From Plasmopara viticola (taxonomy: Eukaryota > Oomycota > Peronosporomycetes > Peronosporales > Peronosporaceae): DNA of 64,000 nucleotides. The notes below the pieces were generated by a model. It saw nothing but the letters and a program-made list of their open reading frames with translations, had not been told where the DNA came from and did not search any database. The position numbers were made by a program, and so were the translations under genes. Shown piece by piece: positions 43,550-54,229 of this stretch; positions within the stretch are counted from its first letter, which is position 1, and each line of letters begins with the position of its first letter. The stretch covers positions 62,001 through 126,000 of the forward strand of contig MBPM02000036.1 of NCBI GenBank assembly GCA_001695595.3. Direction: 5' to 3'.

Positions 43550-46320
43550 TTATCTTGTTTTCTTCGTCAGCATATCAGCAAAAAGCCTTTCGAGTTGATG
43601 TGGCCGATCTTTACGAAGCATTTCGCGCAAAATGTAATACATGATGTACACATAATTCGTTTGAGAGTGAGACCCGGCACTGTTGTCGCTTCTTGGTTGT
43701 CTTTGCTACTTCGTGTGCCTTTTACTAACTCGTGACCGATGCCTATATGAATCGCACGCGCCCAGAAAAAATCCCTAGCGAAATGACTGAGAGTCATACT
43801 CTCAGCCCTTGCCGAGCGAAGTACAATCGTTTGCTGGTATTTTTTGTCTGTCGTCAGTGTGCTGCCTCAACCTACCGCTTGATCGCAGTGTTTCCACTTT
43901 TTTGGTTGAAGATAATGGTTTGGCGAGTAGTCTTTAGGTAGCACACACGAATAGTTGCACCTCGATGTCGCAGTCCTGGGATGCCCAGAAATGTTGCGGC
44001 TGTGCTATCATCTCTGCAACACCTGGTCGAGTACGTGCCATAATGGTCAGCACATATCTAAGTGAGAATTGATATTGCTTCGAGCGCAACCTTCCTTCGT
44101 TGTAGGCGACTGCGCCGACGACAAATTTAAAGATCGGTGCGCAGAGGCTGTCCACACGTTTCCGATCCTGATGATCAAGTCTTTTGACCACGTCTTTGAT
44201 GTAGCGAGTCTGCTTGATCACAAGTGTCTTAGCTGACCAGTCGTGGTCGATCCCCATGCAAAACAAATTACACCTTGTACAGATGTTTATCTTAAAAGCA
44301 TTTTTGAGCACTTCCTCCACCAAATTATTCTCCTTGCTTGTCATTCCTACGACGATCCTATCATTCACATGAAATTCAACGTACAACAAAGCTTTCTTCC
44401 TGGCAGTGCTTGGTATCAATACATTGTCTCGCCTTGCAGACCTTGAAGCTACTATTAACACAGCTATGATGTGTTGGCTAAGAGTTGCTGTTTATATGAC
44501 CCGTAGAAAGCCTTTTTCAGCTGTAACACGTAATGCTGAGAATTGTCGACGGCAAAACGAACTTCTATATAAGCGTTATCTGTCAGCATACTGGAAAGAT
44601 AAGCCGTCTCGACGTCCAGCTGCATCATTTAATGGCTGCATTCGGCACATACCGCGATGATTATATTCGTGTTGATGACCGGAAATTAGGTCTCGTAAAA
44701 GTCGACTCAGCAGTTCTTCTCAAAGTCATTCGCGACTGGCTGGCTCTTCAACCGCACAACAGCGCTATTTTCATCGCGCTACATGACACATATCCATCGC
44801 GATCTAGGTCCTTTTTCGTGGTAAATCAAGGTTAGTGCTGCTTACGAAATGAAACTCAGCGCCCATGGCTTCACGACCAATTAGCATCGTCGCTTGCCAT
44901 TGCTTAAGCATATGTGGCAAGCAAAATTCGTATCAACTTAATTCTTACTGTATACGCAAGAACAGCTTTTGAATTATTTCTGATTTTGTCAACCTAAGCA
45001 CGATAAAGATGTGATCCATCACTTTCTTCTGCTATAACTCTGTCATATGAACCATTTATAAGTATCAGCGTCTGCTCACGATTTCTTCTTGTTCTTTTTA
45101 ATCCAGGTCAAATTGCCAAACAGTTGTGTTGCTGCGCTTACTGCCAAACTTGTTTGAGATTGTTCGGTTTTACACTCCGTTATTTCTCTTTGTTAAGGGT
45201 TAAACGGTTCCGCTCCGCTGACATATTTCAGTCACGGTCTTGCTCACGAATTCGGTTTCGTCGCTTGATCTCAAAGATTTCAGACAATAATCCGGTCGAT
45301 TTTCGTATTGCGTCTTAACAAATGCTTTTAAGCTGATCCACGCTTGTATTTAATCTAAAAAGTGGCAACATGTCTTCAAAAATTGCCCACACAAGTGAGA
45401 TACACGTGGCACCTTCCTTTATGCAAGCTATCACTGGACGTATGATATGTGTGTGCATGCGCTCAAGCATACGTGTCCTTTTTGTCATCGGACTCGGGAA
45501 ATACGTTGCGACTGTCGGCTTTCCTTTGAAACAGCCGGCACACGTTGTGTCTGTGTCTAACCTGATCGTCGGTATGCCCTTGGTTGAGCATTGTAACTTT
45601 AGTAACGCGTCTTTGATTGGGGGCTCCATACAAGCATGCAAAAGCTTCCAATGAGTGTCATCATTGAAAAACTTCACATTACATGCTCCTTCCTGATCCC
45701 AACCGAATATAGAGGATTTTCCTTTTCTTACAACCAAGGCAATTGCTTGATCTATGCTTAATGACAACTGAGATATGCAAAGCTATGGCCACGCGACTGT
45801 TCTTTCCATTCAAATAGTCAGATTTGTCGAGCTGGATACAGTGTATTGCCTTTTGCAAACGCTACTTAAAGCTAGTCTGAGGCCACATCCTTTTAGAAAT
45901 GTACCTTCTGTGGAGCGTCGTGAGGTATGTGGCATCACTGTTGGTCGTCTCCGCCCACTACAGTATCGCGTCATTGCTGCTGATTTGTTTCCCGCACCTT
46001 TATATCCGCCATTGTTGCATGGACCACCACCTATTTAAATGTTACATCGCTTACCTTTGGTCTTTTAGTACTTCATTAACGCGGAGCGCTTGTGCGTAAT
46101 CTTCTTGCTGTGCGGATCCCTTGCTTTCATGCTCATATTTCGACGGCAGACTGCTGAGAGATAACGTAAGCTGGCACGATTCGTCAACCAGCCCCCCTGC
46201 TATCAAGAGCTCAGCATCCACCACATCGAAAGAGTTCAAATGCTCTATCATGCAATTACCGCTTTCCTTCTTGAGTAGTCTTTGATGCAACGGGCAAGCT
46301 CGCAAGTCGTGAGGTCAGAC
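43550..46320 (-). mobile_element. Ty1/Copia retrotransposon relic (gag to RNase H)
   Basis: Minus-strand pieces in the correct 5'-3' order: a gag-like helix block at 46305-46051 (ELLIAGGLVDESCQLTLSL, then LPSKYEHES); GAG-pre-integrase and integrase start at 45767-45315 (HWKLLHACMEPPIKDALLKL, CAGCFKGKPTVATYF, RMHTHIIRPV); a broken RT around 44640-44500 (DNSQHYVLQLKKAFYGS); RT/connection at 44461-43934 (VVGMTSKENNLVEEVLKNAF, KTLVIKQTRYIKDVVKR); and the RNase H end near 43600 (FADMLTKK). Internal deletions, stops and frameshifts make it inactive. It is the same superfamily as the fragment at 11646 but the two need not be one family. Confidence 0.75.
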
Positions 46321-47419
46321 GCAATTGTCACATGATTACGTAACGTCGAGCAACTATAGAAGTCGTGGAGTACTTAACATGTTTTACATCGCGCGTTGCC
46401 AACCAATTCAATTCTGGTGGTGCTTGGAGCGGTGACGTCCAAATCCTTGGCGTCATTTACTAGCTCTGATGTCATTCGCATCTCAACGGCCATGACGTGC
46501 TCCAGTAAAAGAATTATGGGTAATAGGCATTCTATCGGTATGTGTACCAGTTTGCATACAGAGGTAATTTGAAGTACACCACAATAGATCCATGATAACG
46601 AAGACAAACCGATCAAATTTCAGGTAAGATGGAATACATAAAAAGGAACTCTTGATATTGCAGCACGTCAATTCCACCGGCAGATCTAACGCCTCCTCTG
46701 TGCAAGATGTTGTGTGACTCCGTCACAAAACCAGAGACAATTTAATGATGTTGATATTGCGTTGAGCGACCTGCGACGTGTCTTAAGCTCAAAGCTCAAG
46801 TATTAAAGCTTAAAGATGAAACAACGGCTAAGCCGTAATATTGACGCCTCGTACCGCTACATCCGGATTGGATACAAGCCTGAGGGGACTTTTTCCTGCC
46901 AGAGTCAACCTCATGTTGAAGTCCAAGTGGCAGGAGTTACCATCTATCAGGTGCTTGTTTGTCATAGTGGGCACGGACGTTGTTACGAAGGAAGGATTAG
47001 TTGTTGTCAGCATGTTGAGTAGTTGGGAGAAACCGAAGCGGATATTTTTAGGTCTTTAGTATTCTACCTTGTGCTACTCCGAGCCTTTTCTTATAAAAAT
47101 TTTAAATGCTCATCTATGACGTCATGGCCTTACGAATCAGCCGTGATCGTCATTTTTAACATATTGCCAATCCATCCAGAGTGTCCTCATGCACACTGAC
47201 AAGCTAAGGCCAACTCGTGTTTAGCACGTAATTTAGCCGTTCTATTATATCAAGTTTCAACAGCTGTCAAGTAATTATTAAGCTGGCTCGGTCAGATTCT
47301 TTTTCACGATATTGTAGTAACAGCTATTTTAGTTCTATTCAGTGATATTTCATTAGAAGTAATACAAGTGCAAGTATTATATGTAAAATGCCTAGGTAGA
47401 CAAGTATTCTGCCGAAAAC
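46321..47419. other. Decayed sequence upstream of TAF10
   Basis: Probably includes the 5' part of the Copia relic (weak frames at 46374-46616) and then the TAF10 promoter. A minus frame at 46828-47013 is open but unrecognised. Confidence 0.4.
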
Positions 47420-47884
47420 ATGACCATGACTGAAGCGGCACAACTTGACACCTTTCTAGCGGCCATGACGCACTATTCACCAACAATCCCGGACGAGCTG
47501 GTCGATTTTTATTTGAAACGTGCTGGTTATACTTCCAACGATGTGCGAGTGTACGTTACTTACAAGTTTGTTTACTACACCACCATTTAACATCTATCCT
47601 ACAGCACTCGAGTCATTTCACTGGCCGCCCATAAGCTCCTCCTCGACGTGACACACGATGCCATGCAGTACCAGCGCATCCGCTCGCAGGCGACATCGTC
47701 TACGACTACTGGACCGGCCTCTGCCGCGCTATCGGTCGCGCCAACAACCGACGGACCTTCTTCTACAAGCAGTCGCGCTGTTCTAACCATGGAGGATCTA
47801 GCTGCCAGTCTGAAAGAATATGGGATCAACATATGTAGACCCGAGTATGTATGTGATGTAGCAGACGACCCTACAGCGTGCTAA
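47420..47884 (+). CDS. TAF10: TFIID/SAGA subunit TAF10, 2 exons (136 aa)
   Basis: TAF10 is a histone-fold subunit of TFIID (and of SAGA in many eukaryotes), acting in RNA polymerase II initiation in the nucleus. Exon 1 is 47420-47550 and exon 2 is 47605-47884. The 54 bp intron has a GTACGT donor and CTACAG acceptor, and joining them in phase gives NDVRVTRVISLAAHKLLLDV, matching the human segment in spacing. Other family landmarks: FLAAMTHYSPTIPDELVDFY at the N-terminus, and LTMEDLAASLKEYGINI near the C-terminus. Between the helices is a Ser/Thr/Ala-rich insert of ~30 residues (about residues 80-110), also variable elsewhere in the family. The ATG at 47420 gives a typical short N-terminus; a second ATG is two codons later. 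It converges with the sPLA2 gene, 47 bp between stop codons. Confidence 0.85.
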
Positions 47885-47931
47885 CAACATAAATGAAAAA
47901 AATATTTCTTTGCCAAAAGATTGTGGGATTT

Positions 47932-48876
47932 CTACAACTCCTCGTGCTCGTCCACAGGTGCCGCTTTCTTCGCGTTTTTGCGTTTTTTGGCCTTTTTCTT
48001 TATTGACCTGTCGACATCTTTGACCACGTCGTCCATAAAGTTCGTCTTGTCCGGATCTGTTTTAAGCGCTTTAGGGTACTTCTTCAGCAGTCGGTAAAAC
48101 ATTTTCGGTTCTTGCCCTTTGTACTTTGTGAGCAGCGCATCAATGGCCTCATCCGAAAGTTCTTCCTCACTCGCGCCATTCTCCTCGAGAAAATATTCCA
48201 GACGTTCCCGTATAGCAGTTGCGACCGTGTCGGGTGGCACACATTCGCACGCTTCCTTTTGCGCGTCTTGATACGCTGGACACGCCATCATCTAATACAC
48301 GCGCAAAACAATGCAAGCGATTATCACTGCCGAGAGTAATTCATGACAAGTGTACGTACATTGGCGCCAACGAAAAAAATTTTGGCCGTTGCAAGGCAAT
48401 CTTCACGCTCTTTATGCTTTCTTTTCTCGTTGCACATTGTTTGCATGCACTTTTGCAAACGCTTTTCGCAAATTTTCTTGGGCATGCCGCACACACTGTA
48501 GCACTGTGGAGAAAAAGTGGGTGTGAAGACATTACATTAGTGCTTCTCTCGTGAACCCTGTAAGCATTCTGCTCGTACTGCGTCGTGCCAATCGCAACAC
48601 GCTCTAAAATCCGCCGACGTTTCGATGGGCATGCCAGACGTTCCACAGCCATTACTTGTAAACTCAAAGTCTCTGGAAGATAAAGAGCAAGAATTAAGCT
48701 GAAGTCATGCTTTTAGATGATGCAAAATCTTACTTTACTGGTGCGGGCGCGCGCTTTGGGCGGCAGGTAAAAGGTTCACACGGTGGAGTGTATTTTGGAA
48801 GGTCGGGAAACTCGGCAGGCCGAGCTACGCTACTGATGGAGAGAGCGCTGAAGAGCAGCACCAAGCGCAAGACCAT
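47932..48876 (-). CDS. Secretory phospholipase A2 (group XII-like) with HEEL ER-retention-type end, 4 exons (246 aa)
   Basis: Spliced model: 48876-48734, 48672-48579, 48503-48360, 48291-47932; introns 61, 75 and 68 bp, all GT-AG with matching phase. Residues 1-~20 are a signal peptide (MVLRLVLLFSALSISSVA). A calcium-loop-like NGCGTSG lies at 55-61. The PLA2 signature CCDWHDAC is at 73-80 (catalytic His77, Asp78) and spans the second splice junction, which supports the model. Cys-rich helices follow (CGMPKKICEKRLQKCMQTMC; ACPAYQDAQKEACECV). The spacing is closest to group XII enzymes (CGAYxDAQxxACxC). The last ~100 residues are an extra charged region with a Lys-rich stretch, ending HEEL, which fits the KDEL-type pattern. 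It would hydrolyse the sn-2 ester of phospholipids, probably in the ER or secretory pathway. The role in this organism is unknown. Confidence 0.8.
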
Positions 48877-49493
48877 GGCTTGACCGATGCCACGTGTACT
48901 TTGCGTCGTCGATTATTCCATTATGCTTGCTATCATTGATATTAAAAAAGCAATTGTGCGTTGTATTCTCGGTATTTATAAAATTAAATTATGTATAAAC
49001 CTGTATGGGATTAATATTCGGAGGATTACGTCAGTAATTAATAGAAAATATGAATATTGTTTTTTTTCTGAAAACCCTAGTTGTTTGGTATGCCTTTTAG
49101 CTTACAACTAATTGCACATCTAAGCGATGAATATTTACTTGTATAATATTATACCCCTTCCAAATTCGTTTAACGCCGGTAATTTAACCCCTTCGTACGC
49201 ATGCTAGCCCAACCGCCGACTTTTTCAACTAATCGCTCACATCGCTTGCCAGTCTGAATATTGTGTACGTCACATAAATATTAACTTTTGCGAAAAGGCC
49301 GTAATTGTTTATTAGCTAATCTCTGAATACTGGTATGTCTGACTCCATGTATCAATCCTTATCGGCTAATCGTCCATACGGCAGCTCTTCCTCTCATCAG
49401 GCTTTGAAGCTTTCTTAGCTTATACCGGTCCTAACCGCGACAATTTTTAAACTGACTCTAAGCCAAGCCAAGACGGTCACGACTGCAGAGACA
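48877..49493. other. Divergent intergenic region
   Basis: ~617 bp between the sPLA2 start (-) and the MATE start (+). It must contain both promoters. AT-rich, no motif assigned. Confidence 0.4.
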
Positions 49494-51467
49494 ATGAAAA
49501 TGACTATGGTCAATGTCGGCGAAGACGACGGATGTGGCACCGGGGAGAGCGGTATAGATGGCTCCAGTGGCAATAGCGACTGGGTGCGAAAGCAAGCTTG
49601 CCAAGCGTCCACTCCAACAATCAACAGCAAACTTGCCATGACGCGACAATTTGCAGGGTATGGGACGCTGCAGTCGGCGAAATTGGCCCAATCAAGTGAT
49701 GACGCGAGTAAAGCATCGTGGAAGACGAATGTCAAGAAGTGGAATTCTCAAATGCGCCAAATCTTGACGCCTCGAAGTGGTTGGAAGGTCAAAAAGAAGC
49801 ATTTGCGTGACCCACACCATCATTTTCGATCAAAACCCCACGCTTGGACTGAACGGGAAGAGTCTGAGGATGATTCAGAGACGTCTAATAGCTCGTCCAA
49901 TTCATCCAATAATTCTAATAGCTCAACGAAGTCGATGGCTAATATAAAGCGCTCGTCGGGAGAGGCAGGTCGGTGGTATCTGCAAGCTAAAAGAACCAAT
50001 GCAACTTGCACGTCCCACGAGATTACAGAGGAAGTATTGCTACTGCAGTCGTTTCATCATAATTTAGAGGCTGGTATCAAGAAGGTGGAGAGTGATGTAC
50101 TACCAGATATTAAAACCGAATTGTTTAAGCTTTTAAAATTGGCGAACCCGGTCATTTTTACGTATGTGCTCGAGTTTTTCCCGGCCTTGGTGAGTATGAC
50201 ATTGGTGGGTCATTTAGACTCACCGTTGACAAAGCAGTATTTAGACGGTGTGGCTCTATCGACAATGGTCTTGAACTTAAGTGCAATTGGCCTTGGCTTT
50301 GGGTTAGCCACTGCAATGGATACTCTCTGCTCTCAAGCTTATGGTGCTGGGAAACCGAAAAAGCTGGGCATTTACCTTCAAAGTGGTTTGATTGTCCTGG
50401 GACTCACGTTGATTCCCGTGTTTGTCATCAATTGGTATACAGAAGCTTTCCTACTTTTCATTGGTCAACCTGCTCAAGTGTCAGCTCTTGCGGGTCGCTT
50501 TAGCCAGATTCTACTTTCTGGGGTTCCAGCTATCTATGTCTACGAACTGTTAAAAAAGGTCATGCAAGCTCAGAATGTGGTGTTACCCATGGTGTACATT
50601 GCCGTGATTAGCAACATGGTGAATCTTGTACTGGGGGTCTACCTTACTTTCTACACTTCGTTGGGTTTTGATGGTACGGCCATTGCACGTTTGATGTCCG
50701 AACTACTTCTCCTGGTGTGTCTTATTCCATACTTCATACGTAACCCTCACATCCCTGCCGAGTGGTGGTCCGGATGGCATGCAAAAGAAGCGGTCGAAAA
50801 CTTGGGCCTTTTTTTGAAGCTCGGGATTCCAGGGGCTGCCATGTTATTGTTTGAGTGGGTGTCGTTCGAGATTATGGCAGCAATCGTCGGCTGGCTTCCG
50901 AACAGTGTCGTTGCAATAAGTGTGCATTCAGTATTGGTAAATGTGTCGACATTTGCGTATAACTTTTTCCTCGGGATCTCAGTGGCTGTCAACGTACTAG
51001 TAGGCATGTACTTGGGAAGCAATAAGCCTCAGTATGCAAAGATGGCTTCCATGCTTGGTCTACTCCTCGCTGTATCCTTGTCAGCTCTTCTCGCTACTGT
51101 CCTATGCGCCACAAGGTTCTACATACCAGAGATTTTCATCAATGATCCAGTGTCGATTAAGTTAGCGGGTCAAGCGATGCTGTTTCTACTGCCGTACCAA
51201 ATGTGTGATGCCTTCAATGCTGTCATGCAAGGCGTACTTCGTGGGACAGGACGACTTACCCTGGGCGCCTACATTAATCTCGTCTCGTACTTTGTGCTTG
51301 GCTTGCCCCTTGGCTCATATCTTGCCTTTTCTATGGAGATGGGGGTTGCAGGAATGTGGTCCGGGCTTACTGTCGGTATGCTTTCCGGCTGTGTCGTATC
51401 ATTCATCAAGATATGCGAGACGGACTGGAAAAGCATGGCCGATGCCGCGCGTGTACGCACCAGTTGA
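49494..51467 (+). CDS. MATE-family multidrug/toxin extrusion transporter (657 aa)
   Basis: MATE proteins export organic cations and metabolites in exchange for H+ or Na+. Residues 1-~210 are a hydrophilic cytosolic tail with a Ser/Asn run (about 130-150), which is longer than usual for the family. The two MatE repeats follow at about 218-380 and 440-600, together giving about 12 membrane helices. Family features: NPVIFTYVLEFFPALVSMTL (helix 1), VGHLDS, ATAMDTLCSQAYGAGKPKKL (the MATE CSQAxGA signature) and MCDAFNAVMQGVLRGTGRL in the second half. Layout is close to plant and animal MATEs. The ATG at 49494 is the first in the frame. Single exon. Substrate unknown; plasma or vacuolar membrane is likely. 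Confidence 0.88.
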   Translation: MKMTMVNVGEDDGCGTGESGIDGSSGNSDWVRKQACQASTPTINSKLAMTRQFAGYGTLQSAKLAQSSDDASKASWKTNVKKWNSQMRQILTPRSGWKVKKKHLRDPHHHFRSKPHAWTEREESEDDSETSNSSSNSSNNSNSSTKSMANIKRSSGEAGRWYLQAKRTNATCTSHEITEEVLLLQSFHHNLEAGIKKVESDVLPDIKTELFKLLKLANPVIFTYVLEFFPALVSMTLVGHLDSPLTKQYLDGVALSTMVLNLSAIGLGFGLATAMDTLCSQAYGAGKPKKLGIYLQSGLIVLGLTLIPVFVINWYTEAFLLFIGQPAQVSALAGRFSQILLSGVPAIYVYELLKKVMQAQNVVLPMVYIAVISNMVNLVLGVYLTFYTSLGFDGTAIARLMSELLLLVCLIPYFIRNPHIPAEWWSGWHAKEAVENLGLFLKLGIPGAAMLLFEWVSFEIMAAIVGWLPNSVVAISVHSVLVNVSTFAYNFFLGISVAVNVLVGMYLGSNKPQYAKMASMLGLLLAVSLSALLATVLCATRFYIPEIFINDPVSIKLAGQAMLFLLPYQMCDAFNAVMQGVLRGTGRLTLGAYINLVSYFVLGLPLGSYLAFSMEMGVAGMWSGLTVGMLSGCVVSFIKICETDWKSMADAARVRTS

Positions 51468-52216
51468 GTGATAGTCTTCAATTGTATCTATTTTCTATAC
51501 TAGAGTACTCTCGAGACAAGAGAGGTGATCGGGTTCTGGCGAGGAGCTTGAATTTGTTGTAACATAGTACAGATTAATGCTAGCGTACGTTTAGCTTAAG
51601 ATGTGACTATTTATTTAACTCCTGCTCGCCAAGACTTCTATAAATAGTAAAAGCATGATGAGAGTTCGTCATCATGTGCCATTTGTGACATTAGACATTC
51701 GCACTTCATGAAGGTGTTGAGGCTGCGAACGTAATGCGCATCCTTGCGAGTCGTTAGCAATTTTTAGCAGAAAACACAGCTCAAGTTGACTCTGCTGAAA
51801 GTTAAAGTTGTCCAGACTGGGCTGAAGACGACAACTCTTTCTAAGAGTCAAGCTTTCAAGTTTTGCTACGTGGCACTACTTTATTGGGAAATCAGACCTG
51901 ATTATAAAATTGTACGACGATTGACAAGGACGTGAAAGTAGCGCCGTTTACAGCAATTACTTTAAGCGATAGTGATTGCCATTTTCGTGTAATTTCTTGT
52001 CATATAAAAATGATGTCTAGAGAGCACAGCGACTCCACCGAAAGCACTTGTATTGACTTTATCTGATGCAAATTTATATTCAGCCGCCGTCCTTCGTCAC
52101 ACTTGACCGATCTAGATCTACCACAAATTTTCCCTCGCTAATTTCTTGACAACTTGCACTATTTACTCAATTAGATATGTAAGCTTAAGGTAGTTCCGTC
52201 TTCAAGCCTGCTGAAA
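51468..52216. other. Intergenic, no gene recognised
   Basis: ~750 bp between the MATE stop and the first START gene. Nothing coding seen. Confidence 0.4.
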
Positions 52217-52233
52217 GCGTCATTGTCATATTT
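52217..52233 (+). promoter_or_regulatory. Candidate oomycete initiator (Inr)
   Basis: GCGTCATTGTCATATTT lies ~20 bp before the ATG at 52254 and matches the TCATT...WTTT form of oomycete initiators. Judged by eye only. Confidence 0.35.
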
Positions 52234-52253
52234 ACCATTCCACAATCAAGACA

Positions 52254-53339
52254 ATGCCGAGGCCTGTAGCTATCTCTCAGTTTTTGCCGACTCTATTAAT
52301 CCCAAAATCCGATCGGACGCTACTACAAGAGCTCGCGACGACGCTCGTCATGCACAATTTCGAACAGTATTCAAACTTGCACGTCACCAAAGATGGTCGC
52401 CCAGACAGTCGACAGTGGGTTCCTACTCGCAAAACCGAGAGGATTCGCATCTACCAAGAACGACGATCTCCAAAAGAATCTCCACCAGCAATCCCATCAT
52501 TATTGCTGTTGGGCACGATATCCGGCAAGCTAGAAGACATCATGGATGGCGTTAAAACGCCCGACAGTGACTCCCCCAAAATCAAATCGTCTTGCATCCA
52601 CGACGGTTTGGTTGAAAGTAAAGTACTCGAAGAACTCGTCAGCCCCACGGAGAACGATCCGTATCACCACGTAAGGTTACAATGGCGTCTGTACAAAGAC
52701 CGCGACTACGTAACGCTTGACACGACGGGCATTATGAAGGCCCCATGGGGCGAGCGTGTTGGCTACAATGTATCGCACTCGGTCGGCTTTTCGCAATTAC
52801 CAGAGTTTACTGGTCTCGGCATTTCACGAGGCAACATGTCCGTGTGCTCTATCTATAGCCAGAAAGCCACCAATATTGTAGGGTGCTATACTCGTGGATT
52901 CTATGATCTATCCACGGATACCCACAACCATACTGTGTTGGCACTGCAGAGCATTGCCACGTTGTGGCTATCCTTCTCACGCCACATGGAGTGTACGCAC
53001 ATGAAGAAACTCGCGTGTCGTTTACGAAAGTACAGAGACGACTCGGATATTGTGCAATTTACTCCTATGCGACCTAAACTTAATTCCGATAACTCGACGT
53101 GTCAAGTCTGCGCCAAGAGTCTACTTAGTTTTTTACCAGGTCGGAAGAAGACATGTAAGAACTGTAACCACGCCGTGTGCTCACGCTGTTGCGTCAAGAG
53201 GCTCGTCTGTGTCTTGGCACCAGACCAACGCTCAACCTTTGAAAAAAAGCGCACAGTCTGCTCCCGCTGTATCGACAAGGGCGTGCACACCGACGCCAAG
53301 CCAATTGCCCGAGATGAAGTGGCGACTATGTGTCAATGA
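52254..53339 (+). CDS. START-like domain plus FYVE-related zinc finger, paralogue 1 (361 aa)
   Basis: Residues ~20-255 form a START-like lipid-binding region with blocks shared with the two paralogues downstream: DGRPDSRQW, IPSLLLLGTISGKLEDIM, RDYVTLDTTGI, RGNMSVCSIY, GCYTRGFYD. The zinc finger at about 282-337 has eight or more Cys in a FYVE-like order (CQVC, CKNC, CSRCC, CSRC). However, the basic R(R/K)HHCR motif needed for PI3P contact is replaced by KKTCKNC, so PI3P binding is doubtful. Versus paralogue 2, the segment after GKLEDIM is a few residues different and lacks the Ala-rich part. No signal peptide or membrane helix. Probably a cytosolic lipid-responsive adaptor; ligand unknown. 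Confidence 0.8.
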   Translation: MPRPVAISQFLPTLLIPKSDRTLLQELATTLVMHNFEQYSNLHVTKDGRPDSRQWVPTRKTERIRIYQERRSPKESPPAIPSLLLLGTISGKLEDIMDGVKTPDSDSPKIKSSCIHDGLVESKVLEELVSPTENDPYHHVRLQWRLYKDRDYVTLDTTGIMKAPWGERVGYNVSHSVGFSQLPEFTGLGISRGNMSVCSIYSQKATNIVGCYTRGFYDLSTDTHNHTVLALQSIATLWLSFSRHMECTHMKKLACRLRKYRDDSDIVQFTPMRPKLNSDNSTCQVCAKSLLSFLPGRKKTCKNCNHAVCSRCCVKRLVCVLAPDQRSTFEKKRTVCSRCIDKGVHTDAKPIARDEVATMCQ

Positions 53340-53599
53340 TACTACTTACTCGCCTAGTAGTTGATATTTAGAAGTAATAGTCATGCGTTAACAAAGAATG
53401 GAATTTGTGGATCACGGTCAGTCTAAATATATTACGAATGATACGGTTACTTGCTTTCATAAAAATGAAGAACTTAACATGGGCTTGGTGTAAGTATTCC
53501 CGACTCAATACAGCCGTTTGCGTTTGTTTGCAAGAACAATAGTGCCCGGCACGCAATTTCCCTTTAGAACAACAGAATGTTCAAGTTTAGTTCTTCTCG

Positions 53600-53878
53600 C
53601 TACTGAATGAAGCAATACTTGCCACTACTTTCAGGATAAATGCTATGGGCATCAGACGTATAAGGTGTGATAGGTACAAACTTTGCTCGCGGTGGATGCA
53701 TGTTATCGGCATAATGCGTAGACGCGCTGGAAAAGAATGCATTTGAGGTGAAATATGACCTTTGCAATGCTAGAAATCAATACGTGTCAAGTGCGAGATA
53801 ACATGTACCCGTAAAAAACGAGCATAAAATTCGGGGCAAAGGTAAGGCCCTCCTCAGTCAGCCGCGCATTCCTTGCTT
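53600..53878 (-). CDS. Possible 3' exons of a small unannotated gene
   Basis: Minus-strand frame 53878-53819 (LTEEGLTFAPNFMLVFYG) can be spliced by a GTACAT donor and TTCCAG acceptor (intron 53727-53818) to 53726-53600. That gives ASTHYADNMHPPRAKFVPIT and then PYTSDAHSIYPESSGKYC, ending FIQ-stop. The phase fits and the composition is protein-like. I found no start exon, and the acceptor for the first piece is unclear. Unknown family; may be chance. Confidence 0.3.
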
Positions 53879-54229
53879 AAGCTATAAAATCGCTAAAGCG
53901 CGAGAGAGCAATTCGTACTCAGCTGGCTCTGTCGATTGGTCGAACAGTGAAGCTCATCTTTCTCATACATATGCATTAAAGTGAGTATATTTTGCTTTCA
54001 ATGATGTCGAAAGCATAGACATTGGCTTTACTATAGCCAATTATTTTTTCGAGGGTTTACATAACGCATACGCGTGGAGAGTAGTACTTTTCTGGTTGTC
54101 TCGATTTCTCTTGTTCAATACTTCAAGCAGAGCGAGTCGTCGTATCTTCTTGCCGTCATTTATCGATAAGGATTGCCGACCACCAACGACTTTGCTACTG
54201 CTAAAGCAAACCTAAAGCATTCGCTCGCA

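Noticed and set aside
47551..47604. Treating TAF10 as a short protein starting at 47648
   Set aside because: Splicing the 54 bp intron restores the full histone fold with correct spacing.
54173..54229. Upstream extension of START paralogue 2
   Set aside because: The frame is open but starts with TTG; nuclear eukaryotic genes use ATG, and the first ATG is 54230.
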